A stretch of DNA of 64,000 nucleotides from Sphingobium arseniciresistens (GTDB lineage: Bacteria; Pseudomonadota; Alphaproteobacteria; Sphingomonadales; Sphingomonadaceae): NCBI GenBank assembly GCA_029167225.1, contig JARFNK010000007.1:167939-231938 (forward strand), written 5' to 3'. Positions 35,811 through 45,224 of the stretch are shown here, in pieces (position 1 is the first letter of the stretch; every line of letters starts with the position of its first letter). The notes under the pieces are model-generated. The model was not told where the DNA came from and did no database searches. It was given only the letters and a program-made list of their open reading frames with translations. Both the position numbers and the translations under genes were made by a program.

Positions 35811-38447
35811 ATGGCGAAGGCTATGGTTCGGCCCCCTGCACCCCGGGAAAACATGTATCGCAACACGCCGCTGGCGGTGGCGCTGGGCCTTGCGGATGCG
35901 GGGACGGACAGCGCGCCCGACTGGCTGGTCAACGCGATGCGTTCGGTCTGCGTACTCTGGCCGCTGGTCATCCTGTGCAAGCTCGTGGGCATGGCGGCCA
36001 GCGTCGATTTCATCGGGTTGCTCGCCGGTGGGCGTGGCTGGGGTCTCGTCACGATGGCGCTGGCGACGCTGCTGGTGGATGTCGCGATCTGGCTGGCGCC
36101 CAAGCAAAAGCGCTTCCGCACCAGCCTGCCGCATGTGCAGATGTGGGTCATGCTGCCGCTGGTGTTCCTCTCGGGCGCAATGTTCAGCGCGACGCTGGGC
36201 AGCCTGACGGGGGCTCGTGACGTCGGGCTGGTGCCCGCTGGCTTGCCGATGGCCGCCGTTACCCTGCTCGTGGCGAGCATTTTCGGCAGTCGCAGGATTT
36301 TGGGACTTGCCTTCGCTGTCGGGCTGGGCGGCGTGCTGGCGGCGATGCGGGCCGACCCGGCCTATATGGCGCTGACGGCACTCTATCTTGTCGTGGTGGG
36401 CAGCGCGGTCATTCGCCAGGCGGTTGTCGACCAACGCCGTCTGGTCGCGCGGCAGGCCGCCGAGCAGGGTGGGCATCGCGCGCAGCGCCTGCTGGTCGAG
36501 CATGAGCGGTCGGGCCGGGGCTGGTTCTGGGAAACCGACCGCCATGGCCGCATCACCTATCTGTCGGAAACGCTGGCCGCGACGCTGGGGACAAGCAGCG
36601 GCGCATTCATCGGCCGGCCGATCACGGAACTGATAAGCCAGGGGGACAGGCAGCAGGGCGACGGCGAGCGGACGCTTGGCTTTCACCTGTCTGCCCGCAC
36701 GGCCTTTTCCGACATTCCGGTCCGGGTCGCGACATCGGACGTGGAGCGGAGCTGGGCCATTTCCGGCCAGCCCATCATCAACGACTATGGCCAGTTCCAG
36801 GGCTTTCGCGGCAGTGGCACCGACCTGACCGAAATGCGCCGCAGCCAGGCGGAGGTCGCCCGGCTCGCCCAATATGATTCGCTCACCGGACTTGCAAACC
36901 GCGTGCAGATGCTGCGGACGCTGGAGCAGGCGGCGATCGGGCCGCGCGGGGAACCGCGCGATTGCGCACTGTTCCTGCTCGATCTGGATCGCTTCAAGAG
37001 CGTCAACGACACGATGGGCCATCCGGCCGGCGACGCCCTGCTGCGGCAGGTGAGCCAGCGCCTGTCGCGGGTGATCGGCGATCGCGGGCGGGTGGGCCGC
37101 CTGGGCGGGGACGAATTCAAGATCGTGATGCCCGACCGGCATGACCGCATTCTGCTTGGCGACATGGCGCGGGCGGTGATCGAAACGCTGTCGCAGCCCT
37201 ATGTCATCGAGGGGACGCAGGTTGTCATCGGCGCGTCGATCGGCATCGCGCTGTGTCCCGACGATGGCGTGACCGCCGATGCTTTGATCCGCAATGCCGA
37301 CCTTGCGCTCTATGCCGCGAAGGGCGACGGGCGTGGCACCTTCCGCTTCTACGTGCCCGAAATGCACGCCGACGCGGAGGATCGCCGCGTGCTGGAGGAG
37401 GATCTGCGCGTCGCGCTCAACAATAATGCGCTCAAGGTCTTCTACCAGCCGGTGGTCAGCGCCGCGACGGAGCGGGTGACGGGATATGAGGCTTTGCTGC
37501 GCTGGGAGCATCCCACGCGCGGCTATATCTCGCCCGCCGTCTTCGTCCCGATCGCGGAGGATACCGGGCTCATTTCCCGGATCGGTGACTGGGTGCTGCG
37601 GACCGCCTGCCATGATGCCGCAGGCTGGCCGGAGGATATCCGTGTCGCCGTGAACGTGTCGCCGATCCAGTTCGCCAACCCGTCCTTGCCCAATACCGTG
37701 ATGAGCGCGCTGGCCGCCGCGCAGCTGGATCCGGGCCGGCTGGAGCTGGAGATTACCGAAAGCGTCTTCCTGAACGACGACGCGGATACCGACGCGATGT
37801 TCGCGCGCCTGAAGAAGCTGGGCGTGCGGCTGGCGCTCGACGATTTCGGCACGGGCTATTCCTCGCTCGGCTATCTGAAGACGGCGCCGTTCGACAAGAT
37901 CAAGATCGACCAGAGCTTCGTGCGCGGCGCGGCGATCCAGGGCAGCCGCAACGGCGCGATCATCAAGATGATCGTCGGCCTGGCAGAGGCGCTGTCGATG
38001 GACACCACCGCCGAGGGCGCGGAAACGCATGACGAGCTTGAGCTGATCCGCATGCTGGGGTGCAGCCATGTGCAGGGCTATATCTACGGCAAGCCGCAGC
38101 CCGCAGACGTCGTCGCACATCGGCTGGCCGAATCGGGCAGCGCCGCCCATGCAGACGGCTTCCGCTCCAGCCGCGAGACGCGCAAGAGCATGTTGCGGTC
38201 GGTCACGCTGATGCATGACGGCCATCGCTACAATGGCCGCGTCCGCAATATCTCTTCCACCGGCGCGATGATCGAGGGATTGTGGAACGTGCCGGACGAC
38301 ACCGGCTTCCTGATCGAGCTGACCGAGAATTATGTCGTGGAAGGCGTCGCGCGCTGGTGCGTGGAGGACCGCATCGGGGTCGAGTTCCTCACCCCCATCA
38401 ATCTGGAAAAGCTGAAATCGACGTCAGCGGTGCGCGACAGCGCCTGA
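35811..38447 (+). CDS. Membrane PAS-GGDEF-EAL-PilZ cyclic-di-GMP protein
   Basis: The 878-residue protein reads in order: a membrane region (about residues 45-205), a PAS domain (225-340), GGDEF (RLGGDEFKIVM, motif at 432-436), EAL (YEALLRW at 560, LEITES, DDFGTGYSS, KIDQSF, AEGAET and QGYIYGKP all present) and a C-terminal PilZ domain (about 785-865, with NISSTG). The intact GGDEF and full EAL residue set suggest both cyclase and phosphodiesterase activity are possible. The usual RxxD inhibitory site before GGDEF is absent. The PilZ tail may sense the product directly. An ATG at 35853 is an alternative start. Confidence 0.93.
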   Translation: MAKAMVRPPAPRENMYRNTPLAVALGLADAGTDSAPDWLVNAMRSVCVLWPLVILCKLVGMAASVDFIGLLAGGRGWGLVTMALATLLVDVAIWLAPKQKRFRTSLPHVQMWVMLPLVFLSGAMFSATLGSLTGARDVGLVPAGLPMAAVTLLVASIFGSRRILGLAFAVGLGGVLAAMRADPAYMALTALYLVVVGSAVIRQAVVDQRRLVARQAAEQGGHRAQRLLVEHERSGRGWFWETDRHGRITYLSETLAATLGTSSGAFIGRPITELISQGDRQQGDGERTLGFHLSARTAFSDIPVRVATSDVERSWAISGQPIINDYGQFQGFRGSGTDLTEMRRSQAEVARLAQYDSLTGLANRVQMLRTLEQAAIGPRGEPRDCALFLLDLDRFKSVNDTMGHPAGDALLRQVSQRLSRVIGDRGRVGRLGGDEFKIVMPDRHDRILLGDMARAVIETLSQPYVIEGTQVVIGASIGIALCPDDGVTADALIRNADLALYAAKGDGRGTFRFYVPEMHADAEDRRVLEEDLRVALNNNALKVFYQPVVSAATERVTGYEALLRWEHPTRGYISPAVFVPIAEDTGLISRIGDWVLRTACHDAAGWPEDIRVAVNVSPIQFANPSLPNTVMSALAAAQLDPGRLELEITESVFLNDDADTDAMFARLKKLGVRLALDDFGTGYSSLGYLKTAPFDKIKIDQSFVRGAAIQGSRNGAIIKMIVGLAEALSMDTTAEGAETHDELELIRMLGCSHVQGYIYGKPQPADVVAHRLAESGSAAHADGFRSSRETRKSMLRSVTLMHDGHRYNGRVRNISSTGAMIEGLWNVPDDTGFLIELTENYVVEGVARWCVEDRIGVEFLTPINLEKLKSTSAVRDSA

Positions 38448-38576
38448 GGGTGGCTTGATGAAGACAGGGCGTGGACGCCGGCGCGATGACGCGGCCTATT
38501 GTGATGAAGGTCACGACAGGCTGGCGCGGGCTGGGCTAAGCGCATAATAACATCAGTTCGGTTCTTGGAGCTTCCG

Positions 38577-39134
38577 ATGCGTCAGCGCATGCCTTTCCTC
38601 ATCCTCGCCCTGATCCCGGCGGTGGCATTGCCGCATCCGGCGGCGGCGCAGTTCGGCAGCCTGTTCAATGACGTCACCCGGGGCGCGCGGAGCAGCACCA
38701 GCGGCGACACCGGCTGCAAGACTGAAGGCGGCAAGCGCGGCAAGGCGTTGCTGGGCAGCGTGCTGGGCGGCGTTGCCAGCCGCACCGCCAGCCGCGCGGG
38801 CGCCAGCTTCCTGCCCGTCGACAAGTTCAGCGACACGCTGTCGGAGGCCATCGCCTGCAAGCTTGACCCGCAGGAGCAGGAGCAGGCCGCCGGCGCCACC
38901 ACCAAGGCGGTCGAGAATGCCGAGCGTTCGGGCGCGGGCGAATCGGTCGCCTGGGAAAGCGGCACGCGCGCCAATGTGTCCGGCACGTCCACGGTGGATT
39001 CCACCAACGCGCTGGCGGACGGCACCAAATGCATGATGGTGACGGATGTGGTGATCGTGGAGGGCGAGGAGACCCGTGTGCAGAAGCGCATGTGCCGTGG
39101 CCCCGGCCAGCCGCGTTACGTCCGCCAGGCCTGA
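38577..39134 (+). CDS. Hypothetical exported protein, surface-antigen-like
   Basis: The 185-residue protein has a signal peptide ending AAAQ, a glycine-rich stretch (GKALLGSVLGGVASRTASRAG) like the glycine-zipper of 17-kDa surface antigens, and a Cys-containing C-terminus (TKCMMVTD and RMCRGPGQP). The C-terminal half recalls RT0821/Lpp0805-type proteins, but I cannot assign it firmly. A GGAG precedes the ATG. Its stop lies three bases before the start of the next gene, so they form one unit with the ClpP-like protein. Confidence 0.7.
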   Translation: MRQRMPFLILALIPAVALPHPAAAQFGSLFNDVTRGARSSTSGDTGCKTEGGKRGKALLGSVLGGVASRTASRAGASFLPVDKFSDTLSEAIACKLDPQEQEQAAGATTKAVENAERSGAGESVAWESGTRANVSGTSTVDSTNALADGTKCMMVTDVVIVEGEETRVQKRMCRGPGQPRYVRQA

Positions 39135-39137
39135 TCC

Positions 39138-39857
39138 ATGATCTCGCGCGGCCTGCTGCTCGTCCTTGCCGCCTGCGCACTGACAGGGGCCGCATCGCCG
39201 CCGCCGGCCGCCATGGACCCCAAGAACCCCAGCTGTCCGCTCCAGCCGGACTGGTCGGCCAACAAGACCATGCAGCTGAGCGTCAGGTCGGTGAACGGCA
39301 TGAAAGTGCTGCTGGCCGAAGGGGTGATCGACAAGGGGCTGATGCCGCGCCTGTATCAGGCGCTCCGGGGCAATCCAGACCTCAGCGAAATCTGGTTCCG
39401 CTCGCCCGGCGGCGTGGCGTCCGTGGGCAATGAGGCGGGACGCCTAATCCGCAAGGACTATCCCAATATCGTCACGCGCATCCCGAAGGGCTGGGCCTGT
39501 TTCTCGGCCTGCAACTTCATGTTCATGGGCGGCACGGTGCGGATCGTGGAGCCGGGCGGGCTCTACATGGTCCACATGTTCACCCATGTCGCCGACCGCG
39601 CGGCGGTGCGCGACGAGATCAAGGAGGACGCCGACGGCGCCGTCGACATGATCGGCGACATCGAGCAAAGCTCGGCGCTGCTTGCCAGCGACGACAATGA
39701 TTTCCTGATCCGCATGGGCGTGTCGCGCAAGCTGCTGACCGAGGTGATGTACCAGCAGAAGGCGATCGAGGGATCGGGCGAGGACAAGTCCACCCGCCGC
39801 TGCCTGACGCAGGACGAGCTGTTCAAATATAATGTGGCGAACGCTTCGGACGGCTGA
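39138..39857 (+). CDS. Periplasmic ClpP/crotonase-like protein
   Basis: The 239-residue protein has a signal peptide and a fold like COG3904 exported proteins. IWFRSPGGVASVGNEAGRLI matches the nucleophile-preceding glycine turn, CFSACNFMFMGG holds a Ser in the position of the ClpP/SppA catalytic serine, and the His of MVHMF follows. This suggests a secreted serine peptidase or a related non-catalytic fold. Transcription is shared with the upstream exported protein. The genuine function is not known. Confidence 0.8.
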   Translation: MISRGLLLVLAACALTGAASPPPAAMDPKNPSCPLQPDWSANKTMQLSVRSVNGMKVLLAEGVIDKGLMPRLYQALRGNPDLSEIWFRSPGGVASVGNEAGRLIRKDYPNIVTRIPKGWACFSACNFMFMGGTVRIVEPGGLYMVHMFTHVADRAAVRDEIKEDADGAVDMIGDIEQSSALLASDDNDFLIRMGVSRKLLTEVMYQQKAIEGSGEDKSTRRCLTQDELFKYNVANASDG

Positions 39858-39869
39858 CGCGGCTATCGA

Positions 39870-40793
39870 CTAAGCGCGGCCATGCTCATAGCCGAGGCGG
39901 TCGGGCAGCGGGATGTCCTGTCCATCCAGCTCAAGCCGCAGGCCGGGCGTCGCGACCAGATATCCCACTTCGATCATCGCCGGGCGGGAAGCAGGGAGAG
40001 AGGGCGCGGCGCACAGCAGCTGATAGTCGTCGCCAGCGCAGGCGGCCGTCAGGGCGGCCGCGCGGATGTCCGTCGCCATGGCGGCAAGGGCGGGGGAAAG
40101 CGGGACATGGGTGATGACCGCGCCAAGCCCGCTTGCCTGTGCCATCCTCCGCGCGTCGATGAGCAGTCCATCGGAGACATCCATCATCGCGTGGACATGG
40201 GCGGCAAGCGCCCGGCCCTCTGCGAGCCGTGGCTGCGGGCGGCGATAGGCGGCGATCAGGGGCGCGGGCTCGGATTTTCCCGCCTGCAGCAGGGCAAGGC
40301 CCGCGCCGGCGTCACCGATCGGGCCGGTCACGAACAGCCTGTCGCCCGCCTGCGCGCCGAAGCGTGCGGGCACGGTGTCGCTTGTCGCCAGCCCCATGGC
40401 GGTCAGCGTGAAGACCCTGGGCGCGCCGGCGGGCATCGCCACTGTGTCGCCGCCGATCAGCGGCATGGCGTGGATGTCCAGCGCCTCGCGCAGCCCGCGC
40501 AGGAATGCGGCATCCCAGCCATCGTCGCCCGACAGCGCATAGTTCATCAGGCAGGCGAGGGGACGCGCGCCCTTGGCCGCAAGATCGGAGAGGTTCACCG
40601 CCGCCAGCTTCCAGCCGATGTCGGCGGGCGGATCATCGGGCAGGAAATGCACGCCCTCGACGATCGTGTCGCTGGTCAGCACCAGCCGTTCGCCGCCCAC
40701 CGGCAGCACCGCCGCATCGTCCATCAGGCCGCGTGCGGCGGGATCGCGGGCCATCGCCCGCAGCAGGTCGATGAAGGCGGCCTCGCCGCTCAC
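39870..40793 (-). CDS. thiL: Thiamine-monophosphate kinase
   Basis: The 307-residue ATP-grasp-independent AIR-synthase-family kinase makes thiamine diphosphate from thiamine phosphate. MDDAAVLPVGG, TSDTIVEGVHFLPDDPP, GGDTVAMPAGAP and MMDVSDGLLIDA are ThiL motifs. The start is a GTG at 40793, one base past the nusB stop; no ATG matches the N-terminus. The nusB-thiL order is found in many proteobacteria. Confidence 0.95.
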   Translation of the reverse strand: MSGEAAFIDLLRAMARDPAARGLMDDAAVLPVGGERLVLTSDTIVEGVHFLPDDPPADIGWKLAAVNLSDLAAKGARPLACLMNYALSGDDGWDAAFLRGLREALDIHAMPLIGGDTVAMPAGAPRVFTLTAMGLATSDTVPARFGAQAGDRLFVTGPIGDAGAGLALLQAGKSEPAPLIAAYRRPQPRLAEGRALAAHVHAMMDVSDGLLIDARRMAQASGLGAVITHVPLSPALAAMATDIRAAALTAACAGDDYQLLCAAPSLPASRPAMIEVGYLVATPGLRLELDGQDIPLPDRLGYEHGRA

Positions 40794-40794
40794 A

Positions 40795-41241
40795 TCAGCC
40801 GCGCACGGCCTTCGATACGGCGTCCAGCAGGCCGTTGACGAAACCCGCCTCGCGCCGCTCGTAAAAGGCGTGGGCGACATCGACATATTCGCTGATGACG
40901 GTGGGGGTCGGCACGTCCTTGCGGGCGAGCAGCTCATAGGTGCCCGCGCGCAGGATCTGGCGCATAGGCTTGTCGAGCCGGTCGAGGCTCCAGCCGGTCG
41001 AGAGCTTGCCCGCGATCAGGCCGTCAATCTCGTCCTGCCGGGCGTCCACGCCGGAGACGAGATCGTCGAAAAAGGCTTCCTCGGCCTGCGCATAGGTCAC
41101 GTCCTCGATGGTCGCGCCCAGCCGGTGCTGGTGGAATTCGGTGAGCAGCACCGCGATCGGCGTGCCCTCCATTTCCTTCTGGTACAGCGCCTGCACCGCG
41201 GCGAGGCGGGCGGCAGAGCGGGATTTGGCGCGTTCGTTCAT
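40795..41241 (-). CDS. nusB: Transcription antitermination factor NusB
   Basis: The 148-residue all-helical protein binds boxA RNA with NusE/S10 in rRNA antitermination. It has the N-terminal SRSAARLAAVQALYQ and the KDVPTPTVISEYVDVAHAF C-terminal motif. It is the promoter-proximal gene of the nusB-thiL unit. The family B inverted repeat lies immediately upstream, between nusB and hisD. Confidence 0.96.
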   Translation of the reverse strand: MNERAKSRSAARLAAVQALYQKEMEGTPIAVLLTEFHQHRLGATIEDVTYAQAEEAFFDDLVSGVDARQDEIDGLIAGKLSTGWSLDRLDKPMRQILRAGTYELLARKDVPTPTVISEYVDVAHAFYERREAGFVNGLLDAVSKAVRG

Positions 41242-41255
41242 TTCGATATCCTTAT

Positions 41256-41340
41256 CCGTTCGCGCCGAACTTGTCGAAGGGCCGTTCTTCTTGGGGAGAA
41301 GGACAGGGCTTCGGCAGTCTCAGCCCGAACGGCTGTTTTC
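41256..41340. repeat. Inverted repeat, family B (copy 1)
   Basis: The arms at 41256-41283 and 41307-41332 are imperfect inverted copies built on CGTTCG-x-CTGA-x-TTGTCGAAGG. The same arms and a trailing ACGGC...GTTTT recur at 52641-52750. It fills the nusB-hisD gap and abuts the hisD stop, so it may double as the hisD terminator. Confidence 0.8.
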
Positions 41341-42637
41341 AACTCAGGCGCTGCGCCACGGAAGCGGCGTGCGCGGGAAGTCCCTCGGCATGGGCAAGCG
41401 CGACGGCGGCCGGCCCGATGGCGTCGAGCGCCGCCTTGTCCAGCGACAGGAAGCTGGTGCGCTTCATGAAGTCCAGCACCGACAGCCCGGAGGAAAAGCG
41501 TGCGCGGCGGCCGGTAGGCAGCACGTGATTCGGGCCGGCGACATAATCGCCCACCGCTTCCGGTGTCATGCGGCCCATGAAGACGGAACCGGCATGGCGC
41601 ACCCGTGCGAACAGCGCGTCGGGATTGTCCACCGCCAGTTCCAGATGCTCGGGCGCGAGCCGGTCGACCAGCGGCAGCGACGCCTCCAGCGTGTCGACCG
41701 TGATGATCGCGCCATTGGCGTTCCAGCTTGCCCGCGCCGTCTCGCGCGTTTGCAGCCGCTCGATCTGTGCCTCCACCGCCACGCCGACGGCATCGGCAAA
41801 GGCCGCGTCGTCGGTGAACAGGATGGACTGGCTGGTCGGGTCATGCTCGGCCTGGCTCAGCAGGTCGGCGGCGATCCATTCGGGATCGTTCTTGCCGTCC
41901 GCGACGACGACGATCTCGGACGGACCGGCGACCATGTCGATGCCGACGACGCCGTAAAGCTGGCGCTTGGCTTCCGCGACCCAGGCATTGCCGGGGCCGA
42001 CGATGACATCGACCGGCGCGATTTTCTGCGTGCCATAGGCGAGCGCGGCGACGGCCTGCGCCCCGCCCACGCGCCAGATCTCCTCGATCCCCGCGATCCG
42101 TGCCGCGGCCAGCACCATCGGGTTGATCTGGCCACCCGGCGTGGGCGTGACCATGGCGATGCGCGCGACGCCGGCGACCTTGGCGGGGATGACGTTCATC
42201 AGCAGCGAGCTGGGATAGGCGGCGCGGCCACCCGGCACATAGAGGCCGGCGGCATCCACCGCGCTCCAGCGCGCGCCCAGGCGCACGCCGGCGCTGTCCA
42301 CGCTGTCGCTGTCCTGCGGCCGCTGCTTTTCATGATAGGCGGCGATGCGCGTAGCGGCGAGTTCCAGCGCATCGCGCAGCTCGGTGGAGATGCCGGCCAG
42401 CGCCGCGTCCATCTCCGCGCGGGTCACGGACCAGCCGCTGCTTTCCAGATCATGCCGGTCGAACCGCTGGGTGTAATCGGCGAGCGCCACGTCGCCTTCG
42501 GCGCGGATGCGCTTCAGGATCGCTGTCACGTCGCGCGAGACATCCTCGTCCGCTTCGCGCCGGGCATCGACCAGCGCGGTGAAGGCGTCGGCGAAGCCGG
42601 CATCCCTGCTGTCGAGCCTAAGCGGCATCGCGGACAT
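41339..42637 (-). CDS. hisD: Histidinol dehydrogenase
   Basis: The 432-residue zinc enzyme carries out the last two oxidations of histidine synthesis. It has [32 protein letters not shown] and [15 protein letters not shown], and the zinc-site SQAEHDP. It overlaps the upstream hisG by 20 bases. Other his genes are not in the window, so the pathway is split. Confidence 0.97.
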   Translation of the reverse strand: MSAMPLRLDSRDAGFADAFTALVDARREADEDVSRDVTAILKRIRAEGDVALADYTQRFDRHDLESSGWSVTRAEMDAALAGISTELRDALELAATRIAAYHEKQRPQDSDSVDSAGVRLGARWSAVDAAGLYVPGGRAAYPSSLLMNVIPAKVAGVARIAMVTPTPGGQINPMVLAAARIAGIEEIWRVGGAQAVAALAYGTQKIAPVDVIVGPGNAWVAEAKRQLYGVVGIDMVAGPSEIVVVADGKNDPEWIAADLLSQAEHDPTSQSILFTDDAAFADAVGVAVEAQIERLQTRETARASWNANGAIITVDTLEASLPLVDRLAPEHLELAVDNPDALFARVRHAGSVFMGRMTPEAVGDYVAGPNHVLPTGRRARFSSGLSVLDFMKRTSFLSLDKAALDAIGPAAVALAHAEGLPAHAASVAQRLS

Positions 42638-43280
42638 CCACGGCGCGGCGGAAGGCTTCCACCAGCGGCACGAGCTGCGCCGAGCGCATCTTGAAGGCTG
42701 CGCGGTTGACGATCAGCCGCGCGGAAATCTGCATGATGACGCTGGTTTCGACGAGGCCATTGGCCTTGAGGGTCGCGCCGGACGAAACCAGATCGACGAT
42801 GCGCCGCGAAAGCCCGAGCGATGGCGCCAGTTCCATCGCGCCGTTCAGCTTCACGCATTCGGCCTGGATGCCCTGCGCCTCATAATGGCGGCGGGTGAGG
42901 TGCGGATATTTGGTCGCGACGCGCACATGGCTGAGCGCCGCCTCATCCTCCGCCGCAAGCCCCTCGGGCTCCGCGACGGACAGGCGGCAATGGCCGATGT
43001 CGAGGTCCACCGGCGCATAAAGCTCCGAATAGTCGAACTCCTCGACCACGTCGGACCCCACGATGCCGATCTGCGCCGCGCCATGCGCCACGAAGGTCGC
43101 GACGTCGAAAGCGCGTACCCGGATGATCGAGACACCCGGCTGGTTGGTCGCGAACTGCAGCGCGCGGCTCTTGCTGTTATGGAAGTCCGCCTCCGGCTCG
43201 ATCCCGACCTTGCTGAGCAGCGGCAGGGCTTCGTCGAGGATGCGTCCCTTGGGGATGGCGATGATGAGCGGCGGCGTCAT
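42618..43280 (-). CDS. hisG: ATP phosphoribosyltransferase, short form
   Basis: The 220-residue product is the short HisG form that needs the regulatory subunit HisZ for activity. Signatures are [16 protein letters not shown], the phosphate-binding [14 protein letters not shown], and [13 protein letters not shown]. No hisZ is in the window. Its end overlaps hisD, with which it forms a two-gene his unit. Confidence 0.95.
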   Translation of the reverse strand: MTPPLIIAIPKGRILDEALPLLSKVGIEPEADFHNSKSRALQFATNQPGVSIIRVRAFDVATFVAHGAAQIGIVGSDVVEEFDYSELYAPVDLDIGHCRLSVAEPEGLAAEDEAALSHVRVATKYPHLTRRHYEAQGIQAECVKLNGAMELAPSLGLSRRIVDLVSSGATLKANGLVETSVIMQISARLIVNRAAFKMRSAQLVPLVEAFRRAVDVRDAA

Positions 43281-43346
43281 GATGGGCGCGCTTTACTTGG
43301 CGTACTGGAAAAGGGCAACCAGAGAGGCACGAGAGGAAACAGGCTT

Positions 43347-44384
43347 ATGCCGAACACTGTGATCGAGGATGGCGGCGAACTGCTCCGACAGGCGCGCATC
43401 TGCCGGGAAATGGATTCGCCCTTTACCGCCTCCATCCTGGAAGCGGCCAGGCGGCAGTTGCAGGGAACCACGCTGACCGGACGCAGGATCATCGATTGGC
43501 CGGGCAATCGCGGTCATGCGGCGGTGGCGCTGCGGCTGGCGGGCGGCATCCATGCCCTGGCCCGGCGCGGCGTGTCGGGCGCGCTCACCGCGCTCTATGC
43601 GGACAGGGATGGCGATTTCGACCGGGTGATCGGGGACGTGCTGCAGGCGGAGGACCGGTTTCTCGCCGACTGGCTGCAATCCCCGCCCAAGACGAATGAA
43701 ATCGGCCGCGCCGGTGCGATCATGGCGGCATTGCTTGTCGCGTCCGATCGTTTGCGCCAGCCCTTCGAACTGCTGGAACTGGGATCGAGCGGCGGGCTGA
43801 ACCTCAACCTGCATCGCTACGCCTATGATCTGGGCGGGGTGCGCGCGGGTGATCCCGGCTCCACGCTGCTGATCCAGCCGGAATGGCGGGGTGCGCCGCC
43901 GCCGGAGGTTCCTGTCCAGATCCTTCGGACGCGGGGCGTCGATCTCGATCCCATCGACCTTGGCGATCCCGAGCAGGCCGAACGGCTGATGGCCTATGTC
44001 TGGGCCGACCGGGAGGATCGCATGGCGCGGCTGGCGCAGGGGATCGCCATCGCCAGCGCCTTTCCGCCGGCACTGGAGCGCGGCGATGCCGTAAAACGGG
44101 TGGCGGAGCGCCTTGCCGAGCCGCAGGAAGAAGGCATCACTCGCGCGATCTTCCACAGCATCGTGCTGCAATATATCCCGGCCGAAGGACAGCGCAGGAT
44201 CAGGGACGCGATACTCGCGGCCGGAAACCGGGCGACGCGGGAGCGCCCGCTCGCGTGGATCAGCTTCGAATGGGACGAGGCGCGCGGTGCCGTTTACCTC
44301 AAGCTCACCAGTTGGCCGGACGGCGAGGAGACCCTGTTGGCGACCTGCCACGCCCATGCGCAATGGATCGAATGGCGCGAGTAG
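43347..44384 (+). CDS. DUF2332 domain protein
   Basis: The 345-residue soluble protein matches DUF2332 along its length: SPFTASILEAARRQL near the start, NEIGRAGAIMAALLV and LLELGSSGGLNLNLHRYAYD, and a C-terminal ITRAIFHSIVLQYIPAEG. The LELGSSGGLNL turn resembles a SAM-binding glycine motif, but no reaction is known for the family. The ATG at 43347 is preceded by GAGAGGA. The reading frame extends upstream only antisense to hisG. Confidence 0.88.
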   Translation: MPNTVIEDGGELLRQARICREMDSPFTASILEAARRQLQGTTLTGRRIIDWPGNRGHAAVALRLAGGIHALARRGVSGALTALYADRDGDFDRVIGDVLQAEDRFLADWLQSPPKTNEIGRAGAIMAALLVASDRLRQPFELLELGSSGGLNLNLHRYAYDLGGVRAGDPGSTLLIQPEWRGAPPPEVPVQILRTRGVDLDPIDLGDPEQAERLMAYVWADREDRMARLAQGIAIASAFPPALERGDAVKRVAERLAEPQEEGITRAIFHSIVLQYIPAEGQRRIRDAILAAGNRATRERPLAWISFEWDEARGAVYLKLTSWPDGEETLLATCHAHAQWIEWRE

Positions 44385-44456
44385 CAGGAACGGCTTGGCG
44401 CCCCTACATGACCTTCCGCTATCCCTTTTCCTCCCCCATCCCCGCCGGAGTATTTC

Positions 44457-45161
44457 ATGACCGATCTGTCCGCCTTCCCGATCACCAGCCGCTGGCCGGC
44501 CGAGCATCCCGACCGCATCCAGCTCTACTCGCTGCCCACGCCCAATGGCGTGAAGGTGTCGATCATGCTGGAGGAGACCGGCCTGCCCTATGAGCCGCAC
44601 CTCATCAACATCGGCAGCAACGAGACGTGGACGCCGGAATATCTCGCGCTCACCCCCAATGGCAAGATTCCCGCGATCATCGATCCCGACGGGCCGGATG
44701 GCAAGCCGTTCGCCCTGTTTGAATCGGGTGCGATCCTCGTCTACCTCGCCGACAAGACCGGCCTGATGCTGCCGCCGGATACGGCGGGGCGCTATGAGAC
44801 GCTGCAATGGGTGTTCTTCCAGATGGCGGCGGTCGGCCCGATGTTCGGGCAGCTCGGTTTCTTCCACAAATTCGCCGGCCGCGAATATGAGGACAAGCGC
44901 CCGCTCGAGCGTTACCGCGCCGAGAGCCAGCGCCTCCTGGGCGTGCTGGAAACGCGGCTGGAGGGGCGCAGCTGGATCATGGGCGACGACTACACCATCG
45001 CCGACATCGCGACGCTGGGCTGGGTGCGCAACCTCATCGGCTTCTACGAGGCGCGCGAGCTTGTGGACTATGATTCGCTGAAGAATGTGCCCGCATGGCT
45101 GGAACGCGGCCTCGCCCGCCCGGCGGTGCAGCGCGGGCTGGAGATTCCCGCGCGCGGTTGA
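44457..45161 (+). CDS. Glutathione S-transferase family protein
   Basis: The 234-residue protein has an N-terminal thioredoxin-like domain (LYSLPTPNGVKVSIMLEETGLPYE, with FESGAILVYLADKTG binding the glutathione glutamyl part) and a helical C-terminal domain. The N-terminus resembles the YghU/YfcG-type Nu-class enzymes, which act as disulfide-bond reductases or peroxidases. Glutathione synthesis is represented elsewhere by gshA at 16817-18190. Confidence 0.93.
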   Translation: MTDLSAFPITSRWPAEHPDRIQLYSLPTPNGVKVSIMLEETGLPYEPHLINIGSNETWTPEYLALTPNGKIPAIIDPDGPDGKPFALFESGAILVYLADKTGLMLPPDTAGRYETLQWVFFQMAAVGPMFGQLGFFHKFAGREYEDKRPLERYRAESQRLLGVLETRLEGRSWIMGDDYTIADIATLGWVRNLIGFYEARELVDYDSLKNVPAWLERGLARPAVQRGLEIPARG

Positions 45162-45169
45162 TTGCCACG

Positions 45170-45203
45170 CCACGTCATTTCCGCGCAGGCGGGGATGACG
45201 TGG
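45170..45203. repeat. Palindromic repeat, family C
   Basis: CCACGTCAT and ATGACGTGG flank GC-rich arms to form a 13-bp hairpin (45170-45182 with 45191-45203, allowing G-U pairs). It lies between convergent glutathione transferase and pirin genes, so it may terminate both. The pattern resembles widespread GTCAT...ATGAC palindromes in sphingomonads. Confidence 0.7.
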
Positions 45204-45224
45204 GCATATCGGTGACGGCCGGCG

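Noticed and set aside
35592-38225. An 877-codon minus-strand reading frame
   Set aside because: It overlaps the GGDEF/EAL gene in antisense, is rich in Arg/His/Asp as high-GC shadow frames usually are, and shows no domain.
39858-41260. A TPP riboswitch near thiL
   Set aside because: thiL starts one base after nusB and there is no leader with the TPP motif.
43293-45173. A 626-codon minus-strand reading frame
   Set aside because: It is antisense to the DUF2332 and glutathione transferase genes and shows no domain.
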